Shown here: positions 35,828 through 44,414 of the stretch, one piece after another
How the letters are laid out: each line of letters begins with the position of its first letter
Position numbering within the stretch: the stretch's first letter is position 1
Assembly (NCBI GenBank): GCA_017397565.1
Contig: JAFQIL010000017.1
Span: 1 to 57,963 of the forward strand
Length of the DNA: 57,963 nucleotides
From: Oscillospiraceae bacterium
GTDB taxonomy: Bacteria > Bacillota > Clostridia > Oscillospirales > Oscillospiraceae
Reading direction: 5' to 3'
Translations under genes and position numbers: made by a program
Notes under the pieces: model-generated
The model's input: the letters and a program-made list of their open reading frames with translations, nothing else
Told to the model about the DNA's origin: nothing
Database searches by the model: none

Positions 35828-37288
35828 TTATGGTTTCCGTTTTTTTCGCAGCTTCATCATAAGTCCCAAGGTATAGTCCACAGGAAAATGGGCTAGCAAA
35901 TAGCCATTTCCCTTGCGTACCAGGTCCTGTCGCAGCTGTCTTTGGGTATAATTCTTGGCATACGTGTTTTGCAGTTTCTCCACATCCGGCAGGGTATAAT
36001 CCAGGGAGAGTTCGGTATCTCCCGTTTTCAAAAGCTTCTGCAAGCTTTGGGTAAAGGTATCCGGGTCCAATACCGCTTGAGAAACAGCCCCTTCCTTTTC
36101 CTTGCGATAGTCCGGCTGCTCCACCAGCTTTCTGATTTCCTGCAGTGCTTGTTCTATGGAATCAAATTCGATCCCCAAGTTTTTTTGATCCAGCAAGAAG
36201 CCATCCGAAATGTCATCATGGCGCAGCGTCACCGGCACTTTCCCGGCGGCGGCGGCATACTGGAACATCAGGCCGCCGCAAACAGGATAGGTGCTGAGAT
36301 AAAACAGGCAATGCTCTAAAACCCCAAACAGATCCTGCCGCTCCGGAGTATGCCACACACGGCTCGGAAATTCTCGGATCAGCTGATCCAGTTGGGTAGC
36401 GTCGCCGCTGCCGGCGTACCAAAACACCACATCAGGATGGCTGCGGAGCATTTGCGATACCAGACGGTAATAGGCATTATCCGCGCTTTGGGTCTTATAA
36501 AGAGCACCGCCGGAAAATACCAGCTGCTGTTTCTCCGGGTCAAAAGCACCGGGATACCCAGCAAAGGGTTTATATTGATCCAACCGGGGATAAAAGGGCA
36601 GTTTTACCAATTTTTCCTTGGGAATGCCCCGGTAGGCTGCGGAAATCGCGCCACCGTAATCCCGGAATTCGATATATTTATCCGCACATCGGCTTCCCAG
36701 CCAGAAGGCGTGGTCTGTCAAATTGATCTGATAGCGCACCCGGTCTTTGGGCGCACCTAAAAACGCGGTGGTGACCACCACATCGTCTGCATTGGCATAC
36801 ATAAACAGATGCTTTGCTCCGCTGCCGCAGATGATTTCCTGCAGGCTGCGGATATCCTCTGTTTTTTTCTTGCCCTCCAGCAGAGCTACCTGTCCGCCAC
36901 AGGACTTCACCAGCGCGATTGCTTCCTTGAGTCCCGGTACCCAATCCCGACGGGTGACCAAGATCACTTTTCGGAAGCTGCACAGCGCCTGAAGATAAAC
37001 GGTCAACAGTCCACGGCTGCCCAGGCCAAAGCCATCGTAAAACAGCACCCGGTCTTCCGCAATGGGGGCTGTCGCCGGCGGAAAGGGTATTGTTTCCGCC
37101 GCCCGGGAAAGAAGGGTCTCCAGTTCATCGCTTTGATAGCACTGATTGGCAGAATACAGGGTCAGCGCGCAGGTAGCCACCGTGTTGAGCGCCTGTTCCA
37201 CTTTCCCCCGGCGCAGTTGGGTTTGGGCGATGGCGATCAGCTTATTGGCCCGCTTTTGAACAATTGCTTTTGCGGTTTTTTCGTCCAT
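35828..37288 (-). CDS. GT-B-type glycosyltransferase, operon-specific
   Basis: A 486-residue protein whose C-terminal half looks like a GT-B nucleotide-sugar domain (QQLVFSGGALYKTQSADNAY, then FWYAGSGD and the EHCLFYLSTYPVCGGLMFQYAAAAGKVP acceptor/donor loop). The N-terminal helical stretch (about 1-75) resembles a TPR-like pair. I cannot name the sugar. The ATG at 37288 is preferred because AAAGGAG lies ten bases before it; a start at 37324 would run into the previous gene. Confidence 0.8.
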   Translation of the reverse strand: MDEKTAKAIVQKRANKLIAIAQTQLRRGKVEQALNTVATCALTLYSANQCYQSDELETLLSRAAETIPFPPATAPIAEDRVLFYDGFGLGSRGLLTVYLQALCSFRKVILVTRRDWVPGLKEAIALVKSCGGQVALLEGKKKTEDIRSLQEIICGSGAKHLFMYANADDVVVTTAFLGAPKDRVRYQINLTDHAFWLGSRCADKYIEFRDYGGAISAAYRGIPKEKLVKLPFYPRLDQYKPFAGYPGAFDPEKQQLVFSGGALYKTQSADNAYYRLVSQMLRSHPDVVFWYAGSGDATQLDQLIREFPSRVWHTPERQDLFGVLEHCLFYLSTYPVCGGLMFQYAAAAGKVPVTLRHDDISDGFLLDQKNLGIEFDSIEQALQEIRKLVEQPDYRKEKEGAVSQAVLDPDTFTQSLQKLLKTGDTELSLDYTLPDVEKLQNTYAKNYTQRQLRQDLVRKGNGYLLAHFPVDYTLGLMMKLRKKRKP

Positions 37289-37311
37289 TTCGCCCACACT
37301 CCTTTCCGGGA

Positions 37312-37965
37312 TTACTTCTGCCAAATTTCTAAAATTTGATCAACATTTTCTTCTGTTAACGGGGTATAAATCGTATCCAGATTTTCAAGGATCTGCTTTC
37401 TTGTCAGCTTGCTCATATCCACCTGCAGCAGCTTTTCAATCACCGGCTCCGGGAAACGGTAACGCAGAACCTTAGCAGGCACGCCGCCAACCACTGCATA
37501 GGGTGGAATATCCTGAGAAACCACCGCACCGGCTGCCACACAAGCACCCTTGCCAATGCGCACACCGGACAGAACCGTTACGCCCTGACCTAACCAGATA
37601 TCATCCTCTAAAACGATCTTACCCTTGGTCCAGGCTTCATAATCTGCCAGGTGGAACATGGTACGGAAGGGATAGGTAGACATGGTGTTTCCATGGTGAT
37701 TGCCTCCAAGAAGAAATACACAGTCCGGACCAATGGAGCAATAATTGCCAATCTGCAAATACTCCTCAGGATTACCAAAGTAGCGCACATCCAAATCGCC
37801 GTAGGTTTCTTTTCCCACCGTAACCCGATCTGCGGGAAACACACTTTTGGCAATGGTAAAATTGTGCTTATTCCGCTTCCGCCACCGGATACGCATCACC
37901 AGCAATCTTGTTTGGCGCAAGGGAGTCCGCCGTTTCAGTGCAGCCATAATATGCTTCAGATCCAA
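37312..37965 (-). CDS. Hexapeptide-repeat O/N-acetyltransferase (CatB-like)
   Basis: A 217-residue left-handed beta-helix acyltransferase of the xenobiotic/CatB group: repeats around IGNYCSIGPDCVFLLGGNHH (catalytic His in GGNHH), then WLGQGVTVLSGVRIGKGACVAAGAVV and GVPAKVLRYRF. It probably acetylates a sugar of the repeat unit and is one candidate for N-acetylating the 3-amino sugar. The start appears to be TTG at 37965, supported by GGAGGA six to seven bases upstream; the next in-frame ATG is at 37947. Confidence 0.88.
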   Translation of the reverse strand: MDLKHIMAALKRRTPLRQTRLLVMRIRWRKRNKHNFTIAKSVFPADRVTVGKETYGDLDVRYFGNPEEYLQIGNYCSIGPDCVFLLGGNHHGNTMSTYPFRTMFHLADYEAWTKGKIVLEDDIWLGQGVTVLSGVRIGKGACVAAGAVVSQDIPPYAVVGGVPAKVLRYRFPEPVIEKLLQVDMSKLTRKQILENLDTIYTPLTEENVDQILEIWQK

Positions 37966-37983
37966 GATGTCTCCTCCTACTTT

Positions 37984-38739
37984 TCAATCCTTGGGCCAAT
38001 GCAAATGTCTTTGCAAAAAGCCCTTGAGCTTCATTTTATACAAATAGTATGCCCGGTAAGCTGCAGCTTTCCATCCCTGAGTGGCCCATTGCTTTACCGT
38101 GGTGTTGAAATAAGGCGTATCCTCGCCATATTCCGCAACCAGCTCCTTCAAGGTCTTCAGATAGCTTTGCTCCAAAGACCCGCCCTTGGAAAGATGCCAG
38201 ATCCTGGCGGTGAGTACATAGTTTTGATAGCCAGCCCGACGCAGCTGAAGGCACTGCTCTACAGCATACATATGCCAGCCTCCCCGTTGGGAGAAGGGGT
38301 ATTTCCGGGCAAGGTCTGTTCTCATCAGGAACAGACACTCGTCCACCGTCTGCACCGGCATACTACCCTTTACCTGTTTTCCTGCCGCCAGAGCCTCTTT
38401 CCCGTGGACGATATCAGAGCAAAGGATCCATTCCTTTCCCTCCGGACAGCCGGCCACACCGGCAATTCCCAGATTCTCCAGGTTTTCCGCAGAGGCCATC
38501 AGATCATGCAGAGCCCTTTCGTCCTGAAAACGGATGTCCTGGTGCATAAACACCACAAACTCCGTCTGCACCTGATCCATTTGAGAAAGGAATGCCTCCC
38601 GGGCGCCTAAGTAACGGTTTTGGGAGTTATCCACCGCCAAAAGGGTATATGTCACCTCCTGCTGCCGCTTCAGCTCCTGCTGAAACTGCGCAAACAGGTC
38701 CGGCTTATTCCACACTGTTATGATGGTGAACTTCGACAT
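37984..38739 (-). CDS. GT-A-type glycosyltransferase, group 2-like
   Basis: A 251-residue protein beginning with the GT-A strand FTIITVWNKPDLF, with a putative metal-binding HQDIRFQD (DxD-like) near residue 85 and a C-terminal basic amphipathic tail. Similar to variant family 2 enzymes in Firmicute capsule loci. GGAGGG precedes the ATG at 38739. Donor and acceptor unknown. Confidence 0.8.
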   Translation of the reverse strand: MSKFTIITVWNKPDLFAQFQQELKRQQEVTYTLLAVDNSQNRYLGAREAFLSQMDQVQTEFVVFMHQDIRFQDERALHDLMASAENLENLGIAGVAGCPEGKEWILCSDIVHGKEALAAGKQVKGSMPVQTVDECLFLMRTDLARKYPFSQRGGWHMYAVEQCLQLRRAGYQNYVLTARIWHLSKGGSLEQSYLKTLKELVAEYGEDTPYFNTTVKQWATQGWKAAAYRAYYLYKMKLKGFLQRHLHWPKD

Positions 38740-38770
38740 AACGTCCCTCCTGTTGGGTGATCGTTGGGTA

Positions 38771-39622
38771 TCAGCAGAAATAGGCAAAGGCTTTCCAAAA
38801 TAGGATATCCGGGTATTTCAGAATGGCCTTCAGGGTGGGGCGGTTGCGGTAGCCGTTTTCTGCCAGGAACGCGCACATCCGTTCCCGCTTCCGGATGGCC
38901 TTCTCCGGAAGCAAGCTGTGCTCTCGCAAAATGCCGCACATCTCTTCGTCAGAACGGCACATCGCTTCCAGACTGTTGGAAAGATTATCTCCCACCTGTT
39001 TGTGGGTGTAAAGCTTTTGGGGATTTATCACGAACTTGGTCCCCCGAGTCAAATACAGCAGCCACAGATACAGATCGTCTGCACCGTTGCTGGCCATAGG
39101 ATAGTCCAGCCACGCCTGTGGAATGGCACTTTTCCGCAGCAGTGCCTGTCCCGGAGATACGATCTGATTGGCCGCCTTAAGATAGATCTTCATACGGTTG
39201 ATCAGACTCATCTTCAAGCGATCTTTATAAATGCTTTTGGTGTGTTCCGGCAGTTCTTTATAGCCGTTACAGATCACCACATCCCGGCTACCTAAAGCCC
39301 GGTACTGGGAGACAAGAAAATCCTCCGCAATCTCATCATCCTGGTCAAGTATGGTCAGCAGCTCACCTTTGGCTTCCCGGATGCCCCGGATCCGGCTTTT
39401 ATGAATACCCTGGTTCTCCGCATTATCCAAAATACGGATAGTCAGATCTTCCACACCGGTTTCCGGAAGTCGGATAGGATCCCAAGGGCTATCATTAATG
39501 AGAAGGTACTCTACCCTTTTTCCCACTTCTGCCAAAAGCCTTTTGGCATTGGCCTCCAGCATTTGGATCAGTTTAGGCATATAGGCATTACCTTGGTAAA
39601 AGGTAGTAATTACTGTAATCAT
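38771..39622 (-). CDS. Family 2 glycosyltransferase
   Basis: A 283-residue inverting GT-A transferase: VITTFYQGNAYM start, the NAENQGIHKSRIRGIREA nucleotide-binding segment, and the DQDDEI metal-binding motif (about residue 95). It ends with a hydrophobic LFWKAFAYFC tail. It presumably adds one sugar of the repeat unit on the cytoplasmic face. Confidence 0.9.
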   Translation of the reverse strand: MITVITTFYQGNAYMPKLIQMLEANAKRLLAEVGKRVEYLLINDSPWDPIRLPETGVEDLTIRILDNAENQGIHKSRIRGIREAKGELLTILDQDDEIAEDFLVSQYRALGSRDVVICNGYKELPEHTKSIYKDRLKMSLINRMKIYLKAANQIVSPGQALLRKSAIPQAWLDYPMASNGADDLYLWLLYLTRGTKFVINPQKLYTHKQVGDNLSNSLEAMCRSDEEMCGILREHSLLPEKAIRKRERMCAFLAENGYRNRPTLKAILKYPDILFWKAFAYFC

Positions 39623-39626
39623 TGGC

Positions 39627-40871
39627 TTATCGCCCCTTTAACTCATTGGTACTCGACGTATCCCACCGGGGATTCCTCAAAAATGCCAGTAATAGATAAA
39701 ACAGGCAGATGCTCCAGTTGGAGCCATCGATATCCTCCAGCACCATCATCAGCGCCGCTCCCAAAACACAGATTTTCAGCATCAGGAAACTGTTGTCCTT
39801 TTCCCGGCTTTTCAAAATCGGAACAAACGCCGCAATTAACGACAGCAAGTATAACGTGCCGCCCAAAAGGCCGATCTTATAGAACATACCCAAGTAGGTA
39901 GAATGAGAACCCAGCGCATAATACTGCATGGCATAGCCGTCAGCCCGGAAAGCCAAAAGGTCCTTGATGCCGATACCGATTATGGGAGATTCTCTCAGCA
40001 TTTGTGTCAGGCTTTTCGTATAAAGGAAGATCCGCATACTGTTGCTGCCTGCCCGGAGGCTGATAAACTTCTGCAGGATCCCCACTGCCATCTGAAAGGC
40101 TGCTACACCTACTACCAAAACCAATATGCCGCACAAAACAATGGTATGCGCCCGGTACTTTCTGTAGATTTTGAAGAAGGTTTTTTGCAGAACAAACAGC
40201 ACATAGGCCAAAAACAGCACTGCCATCAGCACCAGTCCCGTCCGGGAATTGGTGGCAGATACCACAGGGAATAAGATCATGGTCAGGCCCAAAGAGAGCA
40301 GGGGTCTGTTGGATAAATACCGCAAAGCCAGGGGATAAAAAAACAAAATGCAGAAAATCACCAGATTGCTGTAATCCAAAAAGCCCATGAAGCGCATATC
40401 CAGCAGACCGTTGATCCAGTCGTCATCGGAAAGCTTTCGCCCCCAGAACATGATCTTAGCACCGTTTGTTGCCGCAAATACCAACCAAAGGCCAATGAGG
40501 ATCAACAAATTCATCAGCGCGTATTTCCCGATGCGACGGTGATCCAGCTCCATGTTCCTATAAAAGGCATACAGCGCCAAGGCTACCAAATTGATCGCCC
40601 AGGTGTTTACAGCGGCAAACACACGGGACATCGGATGGTTTCCCAAAATAGCGTTGACCACAATGGACAGCGCATAGATCATCAGGCACAGCCCCTGCAG
40701 CAACACAAACCGATCCGGACGCAGCTTCCGGTCAGACCGAAGCACCGCCAGGAGCATCAAACCGCCCAGGGCAACCAATTGCAGCGCTTTGGGAAGCACT
40801 GCTATGACCCAAAAATATTGAAATATAGCATAGCGCTCCCAATGTCCGCGCAAACGTAAGGTAATACCCAT
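39627..40871 (-). CDS. Wzy-like O-antigen/capsule polymerase
   Basis: A 414-residue membrane protein with about ten to eleven helices and one large external loop region containing SLRAGSNSMRIFLYTKSL and GIGIKDLLAF, the placement seen in O-antigen ligase/polymerase (Wzy_C) proteins. Predicted to join repeat units outside the membrane. Lies four bases from the downstream glycosyltransferase gene. Confidence 0.85.
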   Translation of the reverse strand: MGITLRLRGHWERYAIFQYFWVIAVLPKALQLVALGGLMLLAVLRSDRKLRPDRFVLLQGLCLMIYALSIVVNAILGNHPMSRVFAAVNTWAINLVALALYAFYRNMELDHRRIGKYALMNLLILIGLWLVFAATNGAKIMFWGRKLSDDDWINGLLDMRFMGFLDYSNLVIFCILFFYPLALRYLSNRPLLSLGLTMILFPVVSATNSRTGLVLMAVLFLAYVLFVLQKTFFKIYRKYRAHTIVLCGILVLVVGVAAFQMAVGILQKFISLRAGSNSMRIFLYTKSLTQMLRESPIIGIGIKDLLAFRADGYAMQYYALGSHSTYLGMFYKIGLLGGTLYLLSLIAAFVPILKSREKDNSFLMLKICVLGAALMMVLEDIDGSNWSICLFYLLLAFLRNPRWDTSSTNELKGR

Positions 40872-40894
40872 ATCATCTCTCCAAGGCAGTGGCC

Positions 40895-41392
40895 TTATCG
40901 GAACAGCTTTTCCACCTGTTCCTGAAATTTTTTGCAGAAAGCCGCATTGTTGCTGGCTTCCGACCTGTTCAGCTTTGCCACTGCGGCATCATAGTTTACG
41001 ATCAGATCCTTCAGTTCCTCAATATCTTCCACCACCAAAATATTGTTCTTCCGCTGAGCAACCTCCCGGGAAAACTCTACCTGATGGTCGTTCACATGTT
41101 CGTTCAGCTCGCTTTTTCTGGGCACTACGATAGGAGTCTTGCCCACCTGAAGGGCGGAAATGAAGCTGGCCGGGCCGCCATGGGTAATGATGATCCGTGC
41201 CTCGGCAATATATCTTTCCATTTCCGGGTAGGGCAGCAGCTTTTGGAAAGAACAATGCTTCGGCTCATAGATACTGTAGCCTGTTTGGATCATCACAGGC
41301 TCTTGAATGATACCTTCGGCTACCAGATCATCCATTTTCTTGACCAGCCGGTCAAAGGGCTGTTCATGGGTTCCTACAGTTACAAAAATCAT
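40895..41392 (-). CDS. pssE: PssE-like glycosyltransferase catalytic subunit (Alg13 type)
   Basis: A 165-residue protein matching the C-terminal half of a family 28 glycosyltransferase (MIFVTVGTHEQPFDRLV, then IITHGGPASFISALQVGKTPIVVPR, the donor-binding site). It needs the membrane-anchoring partner encoded just upstream, as in Alg13/Alg14 and EpsE/EpsF-type pairs. Confidence 0.9.
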   Translation of the reverse strand: MIFVTVGTHEQPFDRLVKKMDDLVAEGIIQEPVMIQTGYSIYEPKHCSFQKLLPYPEMERYIAEARIIITHGGPASFISALQVGKTPIVVPRKSELNEHVNDHQVEFSREVAQRKNNILVVEDIEELKDLIVNYDAAVAKLNRSEASNNAAFCKKFQEQVEKLFR

Positions 41393-41404
41393 ACCGCGTC
41401 CCCC

Positions 41405-41854
41405 TTAAAAAATACTGCCCAGGTTGATAGCCTTGGAATAGACATTCAGCATCTCTTCCCACTGCACCACAAACAGGTCCGTCACAGGATGAACCAGCTT
41501 GCCGGTAAGGGTGGATTTGTCGATCCGGTCAAAAACCTCGATATACGCGGTCTTTTTCCGAAACAGCTTGCCCAGATAAAAGAAGGGTACTGCTACCGCC
41601 GCGCCGGAAGAGATGATCAGATCCGGTTTTTCTTTCCGAAGCACCTTCCAGGCAACCACAGTGTTGCGAAGAAGATTTTTAATATTGCGGTTGGTAGGGA
41701 AATAGCAGGGATACATCTTTTCATCCTTTAGCAGGCTTTGGGCGTCAGCCTTATCGAAGGTGACCCATACTCTTTCGTGTTCCTGCCAAAAGGGTTTAAG
41801 CATATAAAGATGGGTCAAATGCCCACCGGATGAGCCAACCAAACAAATCTTCAT
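41405..41854 (-). CDS. pssD: PssD-like glycosyltransferase membrane subunit (Alg14 type)
   Basis: A 149-residue partner of PssE: ICLVGSSGGHLTHLYML start, a central PDLIISSGAAVAVPFFYLGKL membrane-associating segment, and an IEVFDRIDKSTLTGKL region. The ATG at 41854 gives the standard length; a reading to 42001 would overlap rmlB with no homology. Together the pair would transfer the second sugar of the repeat onto the lipid-linked primer. Confidence 0.9.
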   Translation of the reverse strand: MKICLVGSSGGHLTHLYMLKPFWQEHERVWVTFDKADAQSLLKDEKMYPCYFPTNRNIKNLLRNTVVAWKVLRKEKPDLIISSGAAVAVPFFYLGKLFRKKTAYIEVFDRIDKSTLTGKLVHPVTDLFVVQWEEMLNVYSKAINLGSIF

Positions 41855-41885
41855 ACAAGGCGCGCCCCTTTCCCAATGTTTTTTA

Positions 41886-42905
41886 TCAGCGGTTTGCGTA
41901 CATTTTCTCGTAGTAATCCTGATATTCTCCGGAAATAATGGTCTGCCACCAGGTCTTATTGTCCAAATACCACTGGATCGTCTTCTGAATGCCGTCGGCA
42001 AACATCGTCTCCGGCAGCCAGCCCAGCTCGGTATGGATCTTGGTGGGGTCGATGGCGTAGCGCATATCGTGACCCTTGCGGTCGGTCACATAGGTGATGA
42101 GGCTTTCCGGCTTACCCAGAGCCTTGCAGATCAGCTTCACGATATCGATGTTGCGCATCTCATTGTGACCGCCGATGTTATAAACCTCACCTGCCCGACC
42201 CTTGTGAATAATCAGGTCAATGGCTTTGCAGTGGTCCTCCACATACAGCCAATCCCGGACATTGAGGCCCTCACCGTAAACAGGCAGGGGCTTATCCGCC
42301 AGAGCATTGGCGATCATCAGGGGAATCAGCTTCTCCGGGAAGTGATAAGGTCCGTAGTTATTGGAGCACCGGGAAATGGTCACCGGCAATCCGTAGGTAC
42401 GGTGATAGGCCATGACCAGCAGGTCTGCTGCCGCCTTGGAAGCAGAGTAAGGAGAGCTGGTATGGATGGGTGTTTCTTCCGTAAACAACAGATCCGGGCG
42501 ATCCAAAGGCAGGTCACCGTAGACCTCATCGGTGGAAACCTGATGATAACGGGTGATGCCATACTTCCGGCAGGCATCCATCAGCACCTGGGTACCCAAA
42601 ATGTTGGTTTGCAGAAATACCTCGGGGTTTTCGATGGAACGATCCACATGGCTTTCTGCCGCAAAGTTTACCACCACATCCGGATGCTCTTCCTCGAACA
42701 GCTGATATACGCCCTCCCGGTCACAGATATCCAGCTTTACAAAGCGGAAGTTAGGGTTTTCCATCACGGGTGCCAGTGTGCTTAAGTTTCCTGCGTAGGT
42801 CAGCTTATCCAGACAGATGACCCGGTACTCAGGATACTTGCCCAGCATGTGGAATATAAAGTTGGAGCCGATAAAGCCGGCACCGCCGGTAACAAGGATC
42901 GTCAT
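41886..42905 (-). CDS. rfbB: dTDP-glucose 4,6-dehydratase
   Basis: Short-chain dehydrogenase/reductase-fold enzyme of 339 residues. It has ILVTGGAGFIGSNFIFHML (NAD-binding), the AAESHVDRSIENP motif, the catalytic Ser-Thr-Asp-Glu context QVSTDEVYGDL, and YSASKAAADLLV with the Tyr/Lys pair. It converts dTDP-glucose to dTDP-4-keto-6-deoxyglucose, the substrate of the FdtA-like isomerase in this operon. No rmlA, rmlC or rmlD homologue is nearby, which argues for an amino sugar rather than rhamnose as end product. Confidence 0.96.
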   Translation of the reverse strand: MTILVTGGAGFIGSNFIFHMLGKYPEYRVICLDKLTYAGNLSTLAPVMENPNFRFVKLDICDREGVYQLFEEEHPDVVVNFAAESHVDRSIENPEVFLQTNILGTQVLMDACRKYGITRYHQVSTDEVYGDLPLDRPDLLFTEETPIHTSSPYSASKAAADLLVMAYHRTYGLPVTISRCSNNYGPYHFPEKLIPLMIANALADKPLPVYGEGLNVRDWLYVEDHCKAIDLIIHKGRAGEVYNIGGHNEMRNIDIVKLICKALGKPESLITYVTDRKGHDMRYAIDPTKIHTELGWLPETMFADGIQKTIQWYLDNKTWWQTIISGEYQDYYEKMYANR

Positions 42906-42934
42906 GCTGTTATCCTCCGTTTTTCTATAGTTTA

Positions 42935-44323
42935 TTATTTTTCCAAAACCACGCAGCCCAGCAGCCGCTTATCCATGCCCTTGATCGCTTCCAGCTGCGC
43001 GCCAACCTGACTGTACCGGGAAACACCGCAACGTTCTACCAAAAGGACAGCATCACACTTAGACAGCCCTTCGATAGCCATCAGGGATTCCAGCAGGCTG
43101 CCGCCGGCGATCACGGTTACTCCTGGTAGAGCTTTTGTCAGCGCTGCTGCAACCTTTTCCATGGCTGCTTCATCCGCTGTGCCTGCTACCAGCAACGTGG
43201 CATTTTCCGGGCAATGATTGGCTACATTCGCGCCCATCACAGCCAATGCGCCCTGTTTCTCGGTCTTGCCCCGATTCTCCAAGCGGTCCAGCATACGGTC
43301 GATGCAGCAACGCTTTTTATTTTTCAGAGATACTTTGCCCAGCAGCATCAGGCCATACCGGCTCTTCAGCTCCTCTGCAGAGTATACCTTGTCACCAACA
43401 ACAAAGAAAACGCAAGTCACAGCAGCTACCAGGAACGCGCCGGCTATGAAGCCTACCACCGCATACTTGACAGCACTCTTGACTGCACCGCCTGCGGACA
43501 GGACCGACATTGCCGGTGCATGCAGTTGCTCCAAATCATAGCGATAGCTTTCCAAATAACTGACATAATCCAGCAGGCGTTCTGCCGCATTTTCCTGCAG
43601 ATCTGCCAGTTCTTCATCTACCCTCGCGGTAACATCAGGATTGACTGCATTCACGGTATGCTTTCCCATTGTTGCCGTGATTTCGTCCTGCATCGCATCC
43701 AGGCAAGCCAGCAATGCATCCAAGATCTTTTGCGCAGTTTCGGCATCGCCGCTGCGGATCAGAACAGCAACCAAGGGACCTTCCTGATATTCATAGTATA
43801 CCGGCAGGCGGACGGAGATCAACTCACGCAGATATTGGGGCGCCAAATCCACCGATTCCGCTGCCTTTTCCAGCACAAGGTTGCTCATCAACATGTTGCG
43901 ATAAGCATCCGCTATCAAATCAGCCCGGGTATAGCCCTCTCCGGCACCGCTGACAGAAGTGTTCTCCGGGGTCTCGATATACAGATCAACCGAAGCCGTC
44001 CAGGTGTTCCGATAGTCGATCCCCATCAGAACGGACTCTTTCATATACACACCATGGTTTCGGATATCTTCCTCAAGCTGGCTGATTTTCGTGTTCAGTG
44101 CCGCAACCTGTCCCTGGTGCTTGGCATACTCCGCCTCATAGGCTGCTTGCTGCTGCGCCAAAACCTCGGGATCTGTCACTGCAGACATACTCTTCCAGCC
44201 TTTGTATCCACCCAGAACCAAAGCCAGTGCCAAGGCTGCCACCAGCATCCGTTTCCACTTCCGCGCTACGCAAAAGCAAAGCGCCTTCAGATTCAGCTCT
44301 CTGTCTTTATTTTCGTAATTCAT
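42935..44323 (-). CDS. Wzz-like chain-length regulator fused to a degenerate tyrosine-kinase domain
   Basis: A 462-residue polysaccharide co-polymerase. Membrane segments at about 27-40 and 287-310 bracket an extracytoplasmic, coiled-coil-rich domain (about 50-280). The cytoplasmic C-terminus (about 372-462) has the later strands of a BY-kinase/MinD-like ATPase (LLVAGTADEAAMEKVAAAL, CDAVLLVERCGV, LLGCVVLEK), but the Walker A loop is absent and no tyrosine-rich tail is seen. It therefore cannot be an active kinase as read. First gene of the operon, with AGGAGG before the ATG. Confidence 0.85.
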   Translation of the reverse strand: MNYENKDRELNLKALCFCVARKWKRMLVAALALALVLGGYKGWKSMSAVTDPEVLAQQQAAYEAEYAKHQGQVAALNTKISQLEEDIRNHGVYMKESVLMGIDYRNTWTASVDLYIETPENTSVSGAGEGYTRADLIADAYRNMLMSNLVLEKAAESVDLAPQYLRELISVRLPVYYEYQEGPLVAVLIRSGDAETAQKILDALLACLDAMQDEITATMGKHTVNAVNPDVTARVDEELADLQENAAERLLDYVSYLESYRYDLEQLHAPAMSVLSAGGAVKSAVKYAVVGFIAGAFLVAAVTCVFFVVGDKVYSAEELKSRYGLMLLGKVSLKNKKRCCIDRMLDRLENRGKTEKQGALAVMGANVANHCPENATLLVAGTADEAAMEKVAAALTKALPGVTVIAGGSLLESLMAIEGLSKCDAVLLVERCGVSRYSQVGAQLEAIKGMDKRLLGCVVLEK

Positions 44324-44385
44324 AGCTCCTCCTGCTACCCGGAACCTTAAAAAGCTCCTGAAAATGGGTATACATACTTCTTGTT

Positions 44386-44414
44386 ATTATAGTGCAAATT
44401 GGAAGAAAAGTCAA
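44386..44414 (-). promoter_or_regulatory. Main promoter of the surface-polysaccharide operon
   Basis: Minus strand TTGACT (44409-44414), 17 bases, perfect TATAAT (44386-44391). Its -35 overlaps the stop codon of the upstream gene, and the leader is about 55 bases. Confidence 0.75.
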
